DNA of 7,044 bases from positions 1 to 7,044 of the forward strand of contig DBLW01000137.1 in NCBI GenBank assembly GCA_002298075.1, read 5' to 3'. The translations under genes were made by a program, and so were the position numbers. The stretch comes from Bacteroidales bacterium UBA714 (GTDB lineage: Bacteria > Bacteroidota > Bacteroidia > Bacteroidales > UBA932). The notes beneath the pieces are model-generated. The model was given only the letters and a program-made list of their open reading frames with translations. It ran no database searches and was not told the origin of the DNA. Positions 1 through 5,794 of the stretch are shown piece after piece; position 1 is the stretch's first letter, and every line of letters begins with the position of its first letter.

Positions 1-1563
1 GGACGCCTGAGCAAGACCAATACGAGGACGCTGAGCTATACTTTCAACCAGGTCCTCAACTATGACAGGACATTCGGGGAGCATGATGTCAAGGTGCTTC
101 TCGGACATGAATATTACCGTTACAGATATAATTACGCCATGGGTGAGAAGACCGGAATAATGGACGGCATCGACGAGCTTGCTCCTGCTGTCACCACTTC
201 CGGCAATACGAGCTATTCTCACAATTATGCCATTGAATCTTATTTCACAAGGCTCAATTACGGGTGGGGAGACAGGTATTATTTTGATGCGAGCTGGCGT
301 ACCGACGGGTCTTCGAGGTTCTACAAGACCGGCAGATGGGGCAATTTCTGGTCTGTGGGTGCGTCATGGAGGATTTCCAACGAAACTTTCATGGAAAAGA
401 CCCGCTCATGGCTTAACAACATGACGTTGAAGGTGTCGTATGGTGTCCAGGGAAATGACAATCTCGGGTCGTATTATGCATGGCAGGGCCTTTATGACTA
501 TACATGGCCCAATGCGAGCGATGCGGGAGCTTTCGCGTCAAAGCTTGAGAACCGCGGCATCACGTGGGAGAAGAATGCGAACCTCAATACGGGTGTCGAG
601 GCCTCCATGCTCAAGGGACGGCTTTCGGTTACTGCTGAATACTATAACAGGAAGACTTCTGACATGCTTCTTGAGAATCCTCTTGCCATATCAACAGGCT
701 TCACCGGTTATAATGACAATGTCGGTTCAATGAGAAACCAGGGTCTTGAACTTTCACTGAGGGGCACAATATTCCAGAGGGAGAATTTCAGATGGGATGC
801 TACAGTGATGGGGTCGTTCAACCGTAACAAGGTGATAGCCCTGACCACTTCGCAGAATTCGATAAGCGGCGGAGCGTCTGTCATCGAGGTCGGCAAGCCG
901 ATTTATACTTTCTATGTATCCAAGCGTGCTGGGGTTGATCCGGCCACCGGAAAACAGCTTTACTATGCCTACTGGACTCCGTCTGTTAATGAGGAGGGAC
1001 AGGTCGCCAATATGCGTTGTGAAGAATATGTGACGGACAATGTCACCATGGCCAATCTCAGCAAATATTATATGGGCAGCAGGGAACCTGCATTCATGGG
1101 CAGCCTCGGCTCTTCATTCACTTTCTTCAAGAATGTTGATTTTTCTTTCCTGACAACATATTCCATAGGGGGAAAAGTGTATGACGGGCTTTACGCCGGT
1201 ACGATGAGGGTGCAGTATGCCGGTAACAACTGGCACAAGAACATCCTGCGCAGATGGCAGAAGCCGGGAGATGTGACGGATATCCCTATGCTTGAGATAG
1301 GAGGCTCGTACCCGACAGATGACAGTGCTCTCGTTGATGCTTCTTACTTTGCTGTCAAGAACATCACTTTAGGGTATACTTTCCCTCAGAAATGGATGTC
1401 GCGCATCAGCGTGAAGTCGCTCAGGGTATTTTTCTCTGTTGACAATGTGGTGATGTTCAATCATATGGACGGAATGGACCCGCAATATAACTTCACGGGA
1501 AGCGTTTCCTATACATATGCTCCGTCGCGCGCCATGGTGTTCGGACTGGATTTGAATTTTTAA
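1..1563 (+). CDS. SusC/RagA-type TonB-dependent outer-membrane transporter, C-terminal part (5' end outside window)
   Basis: The frame is open from base 1 to the TAA at 1561-1563 and gives 520 residues with no start, so the signal peptide, carboxypeptidase-like domain and plug lie upstream. What remains is outer-membrane beta-barrel. Family-typical stretches in order are DRYYFDASWRTDGSSRF (about 90-106), then GNFWSVGASWRISNE, LKVSYGVQGNDNLGSYYA, WEKNANLNTGVEAS, DNVGSMRNQGLELSL, and near the end LRVFFSVDNVVMFNHMDGMDPQ. The chain ends in alternating hydrophobic residues with a terminal Phe (MVFGLDLNF), the usual barrel-assembly signal. By family knowledge it imports oligosaccharides or peptides across the outer membrane using TonB-ExbBD energy, with SusD as a hinged lid. 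The susD-like gene follows after 11 nt (or overlaps, depending on start choice), as in other SusCD operons. The substrate cannot be read from the sequence. No frameshift or truncation is seen in the visible part. Confidence 0.96.
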   Translation, partial: GRLSKTNTRTLSYTFNQVLNYDRTFGEHDVKVLLGHEYYRYRYNYAMGEKTGIMDGIDELAPAVTTSGNTSYSHNYAIESYFTRLNYGWGDRYYFDASWRTDGSSRFYKTGRWGNFWSVGASWRISNETFMEKTRSWLNNMTLKVSYGVQGNDNLGSYYAWQGLYDYTWPNASDAGAFASKLENRGITWEKNANLNTGVEASMLKGRLSVTAEYYNRKTSDMLLENPLAISTGFTGYNDNVGSMRNQGLELSLRGTIFQRENFRWDATVMGSFNRNKVIALTTSQNSISGGASVIEVGKPIYTFYVSKRAGVDPATGKQLYYAYWTPSVNEEGQVANMRCEEYVTDNVTMANLSKYYMGSREPAFMGSLGSSFTFFKNVDFSFLTTYSIGGKVYDGLYAGTMRVQYAGNNWHKNILRRWQKPGDVTDIPMLEIGGSYPTDDSALVDASYFAVKNITLGYTFPQKWMSRISVKSLRVFFSVDNVVMFNHMDGMDPQYNFTGSVSYTYAPSRAMVFGLDLNF

Positions 1564-1577
1564 TGGGAGTGATTATG
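1561..1577 (+). promoter_or_regulatory. Stop/start junction susC-susD with two candidate ATGs
   Basis: The TAA stop (1561-1563) shares its last A with an ATG at 1563, and a second in-frame ATG lies at 1575. No Shine-Dalgarno sequence is present, as is usual in Bacteroidota. The second ATG gives a clean lipoprotein signal peptide starting MKKTK, with the basic residues at the N-terminus. The first ATG adds only MGVI. I prefer 1575, but the overlap would suit coupled re-initiation from 1563. Confidence 0.5.
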
Positions 1578-3137
1578 AAAAAGACAAAAATATTTGTTTC
1601 GCTTCTGCTGGCTGCGTCAGTCTTTTCCGCATGCAACCAGAAGCTGCTTGATTTTTCCCCGACTGACTCCGGATCGGGCGAGGAACTTCTCAAGGAGGCC
1701 TCGACTGCGATAAGTTCCGTAAACGGCATATACCGTTCCATGTGGTCTGCGGGATGGACAACGACGGGAAATACGCACCAGTGCTTCGGCATTTCCGCAT
1801 ATAATCTCGCGCTTGAAGTTATGGCCGATGACCTGATTATGCAGGGACAGGGGAACGGATGGTTCTGGTTTGACCATGTATATAGCGTAAAGTCTTATTA
1901 TTCATCATCTGCTTTCCGCGGCTATGACGTCTGGTATGCCAATTACAAATGGATTGCGGATGCCAATTACATAATCGCCGCAGAAGAGTCCATGGGAGGC
2001 TCCACGGCTGACGTGTCATATGTCGTGGGCCAGGCATATGCCATAAGGGCCTTGGCTTACCTCAATCTTGCGACATGGTTTGCCCGTGCTCCGTATAATC
2101 CGCTGGGAGGTACTTCGCGGTGGAATGACCCGGGTGTGCCGGTATATACCGAGGGCACCTCAATCAAGACAGAGGGGAAGCCGCGCGAGAATCTGAGCAT
2201 AGTGTATGAAAGGATTTCAAAAGATATGGACAGGGCGGTGGAGCTGCTTGAGAAAGGTCAGGGCACTTCTCTTGCCGACAATAACAAGTCGCACATAAGC
2301 CTGTATGTCGCTCTCGGTCTTAAGTCCCGTGTCTGCCTTGTCACAGGCGACTGGGAGGGTGCTTATGATGCTGCGATGAGGGTGATAGAGGAAGGGCCTT
2401 ATGCGGTCGGAGGCCAGAGCGAATTGATGGGCGGAATGAATGACATCAACAATGCCAATGTGATGTGGGGAGCTGGAATCGCCAATTCGGAGCAGTCCGG
2501 TGCCTACGCAAGTTTCTTTACCCATATGGACAATGTTTCCGGCTCATATGCTCAGGCGGCTCCGAAGCTTATCAGCAAACAGCTTTATAACCACATCAGC
2601 GATAATGACATCCGAAAAAGGTGGTGGAATCCGAATGACAGGGAGAGTCCTTATGTCTCTACTAAGTTCTCGTTCTCAAATGTCGCGGCATGGCTCGGTG
2701 ACTATATTTACATGAGGGTTGAGGAAATGTATTTCACGGCTGCCGAGGCCGCTTTGCGCAGCGGGGATGAAGATTCGGCCAGCAATCTTATGAATACGGT
2801 TATGGCCCCGCGCAATCCCGGCTATAATGCTTCTGCCTACCGCGGGACTATGCTTGGCGCTACTACTACAACGTGGACCGGGTCTTTCCTTGAGAATATC
2901 CTGCTCCAGCGGAGAGTGGAGCTTTGGGGCGAATACGGACGTCTGTTTGATGTCCGCCGCCTGGGACAGGGAATTTCCCGGAGCACTGAGGACGGGTTCT
3001 CGTCAGACTGCATGACCACCATGAGCCGCAATCGGATAAATATAACCAATCCGGACACATATGACTGGATACTTATGATTCCGAAAGATGAGCTTGACGC
3101 CAATCCGAATATCAACGAAGAAGACCAGAATCCGTGA
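1575..3137 (+). CDS. SusD/RagB-type nutrient-binding outer-membrane lipoprotein
   Basis: This 520-residue protein is the partner of the SusC transporter just upstream. It starts with a lipoprotein signal peptide: basic MKKTK, a hydrophobic core, and lipobox FSAC with the acylated Cys at residue 20, so it should be anchored in the outer membrane. Family-typical features follow. There is an N-terminal segment with SVNGIYRSMW and a long alpha-helical TPR-like region including VGQAYAIRALAYLNLATWF (about 150-170). A C-terminal segment, LLQRRVELWGEYGRLFDVRRLG (about 443-464), matches the conserved end of SusD proteins. Length is normal for the family (500-600 aa). Its role, by family knowledge, is to bind ligand and cover the SusC barrel. 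Aromatic residues that could stack on sugars are plentiful, for example GNGWFWFDHVY, but binding residues cannot be assigned by eye. The start could also be the ATG at 1563. I see no damage to the frame. Confidence 0.96.
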   Translation: MKKTKIFVSLLLAASVFSACNQKLLDFSPTDSGSGEELLKEASTAISSVNGIYRSMWSAGWTTTGNTHQCFGISAYNLALEVMADDLIMQGQGNGWFWFDHVYSVKSYYSSSAFRGYDVWYANYKWIADANYIIAAEESMGGSTADVSYVVGQAYAIRALAYLNLATWFARAPYNPLGGTSRWNDPGVPVYTEGTSIKTEGKPRENLSIVYERISKDMDRAVELLEKGQGTSLADNNKSHISLYVALGLKSRVCLVTGDWEGAYDAAMRVIEEGPYAVGGQSELMGGMNDINNANVMWGAGIANSEQSGAYASFFTHMDNVSGSYAQAAPKLISKQLYNHISDNDIRKRWWNPNDRESPYVSTKFSFSNVAAWLGDYIYMRVEEMYFTAAEAALRSGDEDSASNLMNTVMAPRNPGYNASAYRGTMLGATTTTWTGSFLENILLQRRVELWGEYGRLFDVRRLGQGISRSTEDGFSSDCMTTMSRNRINITNPDTYDWILMIPKDELDANPNINEEDQNP

Positions 3138-3151
3138 TGAAAGCCATTATG
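3135..3151 (+). promoter_or_regulatory. Stop/start junction susD-lipoprotein gene with two candidate ATGs
   Basis: The arrangement repeats that of the previous junction. The TGA stop (3135-3137) shares its A with an ATG at 3137, and a second in-frame ATG follows 12 nt later at 3149, inside the string ATTATGAAAAA that also occurs at the first junction. A GTG at 3134 is a third, less likely choice. Either ATG leaves a usable lipoprotein signal peptide. I chose 3149 for consistency with the gene before it. Confidence 0.45.
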
Positions 3152-5332
3152 AAAAATTTAGAAAATATCCTGGCGTCCCTTTTGATTATCGGGGCGTGCG
3201 GCATCTTTGCGTCATGTTCAAAGACGCAGGAAGGGCCGATATACAATTCCAATGGAGACGACGGCAAGGAAATCCATTTCATACAGTCGTCCATCGGCAA
3301 GGAGTTTCCCTCAGACATGACTCAGGGGACAATTGACGTGCAGATAGCGCGCCCGGGAAACAGGGGCACATATTCCGTGCGTCTTCTTAACCGTGGAGAT
3401 GATTCAGGACTGTTTTCGGTTCCCGATGTGGTGACTATTCCTGATGGGGAGTATTCTGTGAGTGTTCCTGTTGAGGTCGATCTTTCGAAGCTTATCATGG
3501 GCTCTGACATCAGCACTACGCTGTATATCCGTGAGCGTGATGCGTATCTTGGTGACAATAGCGCATATGTTTCGCAATATACGGACAAGATTGACGTTTC
3601 TGCATCTTTTGAGATAATATGGGAACCGTATTACAGGACTGACGCTTCCGGTGAGCAGGTGCGCCAGACCGCGACTTTCCATTATAACGGTTTTTATACG
3701 GGCCGCACATCGGGTCTTGAAGTGGACAAGGCTGCAGGAGCTGACATCTACCGCATCAATGACTGGGCCAGCGGCGTAGGGTTCAAGTTCATTCTGCGTG
3801 AGGACAATACCTGTGTAGTTCCAGCCCAGTCCATCGGATATTTCAATTCGAATTATAATGAATATGTGCAGGTTTCCGATATGGCGGTATATCAGGGTGA
3901 CGAGAGGATGTATGCTTCTTATCCGTGTACTTATGACGGCAAGGGAACGTTCAGCTTCTATCTGATTTACTATGTGTCCGAAGGATATTTCGCCAAGGGA
4001 GAGGAGAGGCTCGTATTTGAGTCCGATGCGGACAGGACGCCTCTGATGGCTATTGATTTTGACGGGATTGAGACGACGGAAACGGGATTCAAGGCCCCGA
4101 GGCTGTCGTTCTATGTCAATGAATATGTCAAGTCATACAAAGCAACGGTCGTTTCAGGTGACATCACTTCCGATCCTGCCGCTCTCGCCGGAGTGCGTTC
4201 CAAACTTATCGCCGGAGAGGCTCCGGGCCCTTATCCTGTTCTTACCCTGTATGCTGACCATTCTGAATTGTGGAGCGTGCCGGGAGGCAATTTCACTGCT
4301 GTCGCCCTGGCATATGATGAGGAAGGTACGCCTTGCGACCTTTATCACAGAAGGTTCACTTGCGACCCGTCCGGCATATATGTGCCTGAGGCAGTGGCAT
4401 TTGATTTTTACCGTGAGGATTCGTCTCCGGCATATTCTCCTTACACTTCTCTGTTGTGGCATATACAGACGGCCAATGTGTCGGCAATGAAGTATTTGTG
4501 CGTCAGGACTGACATTTATGAGTATCTTGTCAATGCCAACCGGGACATGTCCTTGGCGGATTTTGTCAGCAAGAACGGAAATTCCGTTTCTGATGAAATC
4601 CTTGCTTCCGCCAATGAGGACGGTTTCACCACGGCGTTCACCAACTTGGTGGAGGGTCTTGAATATACGCTTGCGGTGGTTATGTACAATGAGTTCGGGG
4701 ATGCTGCCGTTGAGGAACGCAAGGCTTTCACTCTTGGCCGGTCTATTGATGATTTTGACAAGACCAGGACTATGGATGACTTTTTGGGGGCATTCCGTGC
4801 AACGGCTATAACGCGTGTCACAGGTGCTGCTTCCACTGCGGTTTTCACAGACAATTACAGGATTGACATTTATCGTCAGAACGGTTCTCAGGTGATAATA
4901 AACGGCATGTCCGACATGAGGGACTTCACGCCGGAACTTACTGGCTATTATGACGAGGATATGCATGCGGTAATTGTGGGTACGCAGGCTTGCGGAAAAT
5001 ACCGCGACAATTATGCTTTCCTCGGCATGTCCGACGGTTTTTCAACTTATTGGGGAGGCTGTGAATTTGCAATAGGCTATATCGGTGACACTCTCTACTG
5101 GCTTTCTGCTCCGGGGTCTTCGGGCAATGTTTACCAGTACCAGTTCCTGTTGTTCAGCTCTGACCAGCCGACAAGCAATTCATATCTCCGTGAATCAGTA
5201 GGGGCAAAGTCCTGGTCAAATGTCAGCATGATTCCGTTTGCGCTTGCTCCGTCTTCCTGCTCCGGAGGCTCTTGCGCGGTACGGACACTATCGCTATCAG
5301 GAATCAGCTTCGAATCGCATTTGTGTGACTGA
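3149..5332 (+). CDS. Large surface lipoprotein in SusE/SusF position, probable ligand-binding protein of the SusCD operon
   Basis: I do not recognise the family. The 727-residue product starts with a lipoprotein signal peptide (hydrophobic core LASLLIIGAC, lipobox FASC, acylated Cys at 23), so it should sit in the outer membrane. The rest is beta-rich and looks modular. About 74-129 resembles a Calx-beta or DUF1735-like Ig fold (FSVPDVVTIPDGEYSVSVPVEV). About 153-287 is a beta-rich segment of the kind seen in Bacteroidales lipoproteins (ADIYRINDW, GTFSFYLIYYVSEGYFAKGEE). About 411-529 resembles a fibronectin type III fold (GLEYTLAVVMYNEFGDAAVE). About 532-670 is a final beta-rich domain starting DDFLGAFRATAITRV. 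No catalytic motif is visible. Being third after SusC and SusD and just before the terminator, it most likely captures the same ligand, as SusE/SusF do. The Ser/Cys-rich tail (SSCSGGSCAV) is unusual. The start may be 3137 instead. Confidence is high for the gene and moderate for the role. Confidence 0.85.
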   Translation: MKNLENILASLLIIGACGIFASCSKTQEGPIYNSNGDDGKEIHFIQSSIGKEFPSDMTQGTIDVQIARPGNRGTYSVRLLNRGDDSGLFSVPDVVTIPDGEYSVSVPVEVDLSKLIMGSDISTTLYIRERDAYLGDNSAYVSQYTDKIDVSASFEIIWEPYYRTDASGEQVRQTATFHYNGFYTGRTSGLEVDKAAGADIYRINDWASGVGFKFILREDNTCVVPAQSIGYFNSNYNEYVQVSDMAVYQGDERMYASYPCTYDGKGTFSFYLIYYVSEGYFAKGEERLVFESDADRTPLMAIDFDGIETTETGFKAPRLSFYVNEYVKSYKATVVSGDITSDPAALAGVRSKLIAGEAPGPYPVLTLYADHSELWSVPGGNFTAVALAYDEEGTPCDLYHRRFTCDPSGIYVPEAVAFDFYREDSSPAYSPYTSLLWHIQTANVSAMKYLCVRTDIYEYLVNANRDMSLADFVSKNGNSVSDEILASANEDGFTTAFTNLVEGLEYTLAVVMYNEFGDAAVEERKAFTLGRSIDDFDKTRTMDDFLGAFRATAITRVTGAASTAVFTDNYRIDIYRQNGSQVIINGMSDMRDFTPELTGYYDEDMHAVIVGTQACGKYRDNYAFLGMSDGFSTYWGGCEFAIGYIGDTLYWLSAPGSSGNVYQYQFLLFSSDQPTSNSYLRESVGAKSWSNVSMIPFALAPSSCSGGSCAVRTLSLSGISFESHLCD

Positions 5333-5350
5333 CGGCAGTTTTTGTGCTTG

Positions 5351-5390
5351 AATCATCCGGACGGAACTCCCGTCCGGATGATTTTTGTTT
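5351..5390 (+). terminator. Strong intrinsic terminator of the SusCD-lipoprotein operon
   Basis: A perfect 14-bp inverted repeat (AATCATCCGGACGG at 5351-5364 and CCGTCCGGATGATT at 5370-5383) flanks a 5-nt loop, AACTC. The T-rich run ATTTTTGTTT follows. It begins 18 nt after the stop codon of the lipoprotein gene. The outer A/T pairs would also give an A-tract before the stem on the opposite strand, but no convergent gene is present, so it serves the + strand operon. Confidence 0.95.
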
Positions 5391-5448
5391 GCAGCTTATC
5401 TTGGCCGCCTGGATGCCTCGCGAAGATGGAGTTATAGTCAATGTGCCT

Positions 5449-5457
5449 GGGGGGGGG
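5449..5457. repeat. Homopolymeric G9 tract
   Basis: Nine consecutive G residues occur in the intergenic spacer, outside any supported gene. Such tracts change length easily by slippage and are also a common place for sequencing errors. It lies about 60 bp upstream of the candidate -7 element, so a length change would not alter the spacing within that promoter. Confidence 0.9.
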
Positions 5458-5512
5458 ATATATTAAATTACGATTGCACCCTGTTTCTGAGAGGAAATCC
5501 GTGGGAATTTAT

Positions 5513-5520
5513 TAATTTTG
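5513..5520 (+). promoter_or_regulatory. Candidate -7 promoter element for aspS
   Basis: The octamer TAATTTTG fits the Bacteroides primary-sigma -7 consensus TAnnTTTG exactly. A good -33 TTTG at the usual spacing of about 19-21 bp is missing. The nearest candidates are TCTG (5486-5489) and TTTC (5484-5487), which lie 2-4 bp too far upstream. If used, transcription would start near 5527 and the aspS leader would be about 270 nt, carrying both repeat units. A weaker alternative lies inside repeat unit 1: TTTG at 5659-5662, then 19 bp, then TATCATAG. Confidence 0.4.
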
Positions 5521-5604
5521 CCGATTGGCCGGGTGTGATTGTGTGGCTGCAAGCGGCGCTGCTTAGTTCCTGGCCTCCCATGCAGGGAATGAATGCATTT
5601 ATTG

Positions 5605-5619
5605 TAGCTTGAAAAGCTA
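5605..5619. other. Hairpin of repeat unit 1
   Basis: TAGCTT (5605-5610) pairs with AAGCTA (5614-5619) around the loop GAA, giving 6 bp. It occupies the same position as the hairpin of unit 2, which is fully paired with a different sequence. No T-tract follows, so it is not a standard terminator. Confidence 0.6.
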
Positions 5620-5686
5620 AAATAAACGATTAAGCCGAGAGCAGAAGACAAAATTTGTTTTGACTATGCCGAGGCGGAGTTTATCA

Positions 5687-5701
5687 TAGATTAAAAATCT
5701 A
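5687..5701. other. Hairpin of repeat unit 2
   Basis: TAGATT (5687-5692) pairs with AATCTA (5696-5701) around the loop AAA, giving 6 bp. Compared with unit 1, the third stem pair is A-T instead of C-G, so both sides changed together. The stem itself is weak (AT-rich). Confidence 0.6.
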
Positions 5702-5794
5702 AAATAAACGATTAAAGCCGGGAGCAGAAGACAAATTCATTTGTATTATGCCGGGGCGAGAATGATTGAAAACGAAGTTTAAAATACCATAATA

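Larger units (their letters stand above)
5391..5597. other. Intergenic stretch without a convincing gene
   Basis: Both strands were read. The short open frames here (5385-5612 on +, 5463-5651 on -) have no family resemblance and either start inside the terminator T-tract or run into the repeat. The stretch does hold a run of nine G at 5449-5457, a candidate -7 promoter element at 5513-5520, and an imperfect stem pairing GGCCGGG (5527-5533) with CCTGGCC (5569-5575). It also has the palindrome AATGCATT (5592-5599) at its border with the repeat. It is less AT-rich than the repeat that follows. Confidence 0.6.
5598..5762. repeat. Two-copy imperfect tandem repeat, about 82-83 bp per unit
   Basis: Unit 1 spans 5598-5679 and unit 2 spans 5680 to about 5762. 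The offset is 82 bp at the left end and 83 bp in the middle, because unit 2 has one extra A before GCCG. Identity is roughly 80% by eye. The best-kept parts are the 17-mer CTAAAATAAACGATTAA (5617-5633 and 5699-5715, identical) and GAGCAGAAGACAAA (5639-5652 and 5722-5735). Each unit has the order TTTATnnTAG, a small hairpin, the 17-mer, GCCGRGAGC, a weak ACAAA/TTTGT inverted repeat, then TATGCCGRGGC. Neither unit encodes an obvious protein. It may belong to a dispersed intergenic repeat family of Bacteroidales. I have a vague memory of similar sequences but cannot verify it. Confidence 0.88.

Noticed and set aside
1493..1877. Overlapping antisense open frames across the susC-susD junction
   Set aside because: They lie opposite clearly coding SusC barrel and SusD signal-peptide sequence and show no independent coding features.
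4154..4966. A 270-codon open frame antisense to the third lipoprotein gene
   Set aside because: The sense strand has a strong coding signal (lipobox, beta-domain pattern, whole 727-aa frame). The antisense product has an atypical composition rich in Arg, Ile and His and no family resemblance, so it is a shadow frame.
5385..5612. A 75-codon open frame on the + strand in the spacer
   Set aside because: It starts with TTG inside the terminator T-tract, crosses the G9 run and ends in repeat unit 1. The product shows no family resemblance or signal sequence.
5463..5651. A 62-codon open frame on the - strand
   Set aside because: It begins inside the tandem repeat and covers the candidate promoter on the other strand. 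The sequence looks non-coding and lacks any recognisable motif.
5598..5762. CRISPR array
   Set aside because: There are only two units with no separation into short identical repeats and unique spacers. Conservation runs through most of the unit and no cas gene is near.
5598..5762. Insertion sequence remnant
   Set aside because: No transposase fragment, no terminal inverted repeats spanning the block and no flanking target-site duplication could be seen. A small non-coding repeat fits better.
5598..5794. T-box or other known riboswitch controlling aspS
   Set aside because: No T-box antiterminator bulge sequence, no terminator with a T-tract before aspS, and T-boxes are not typical of Bacteroidota.
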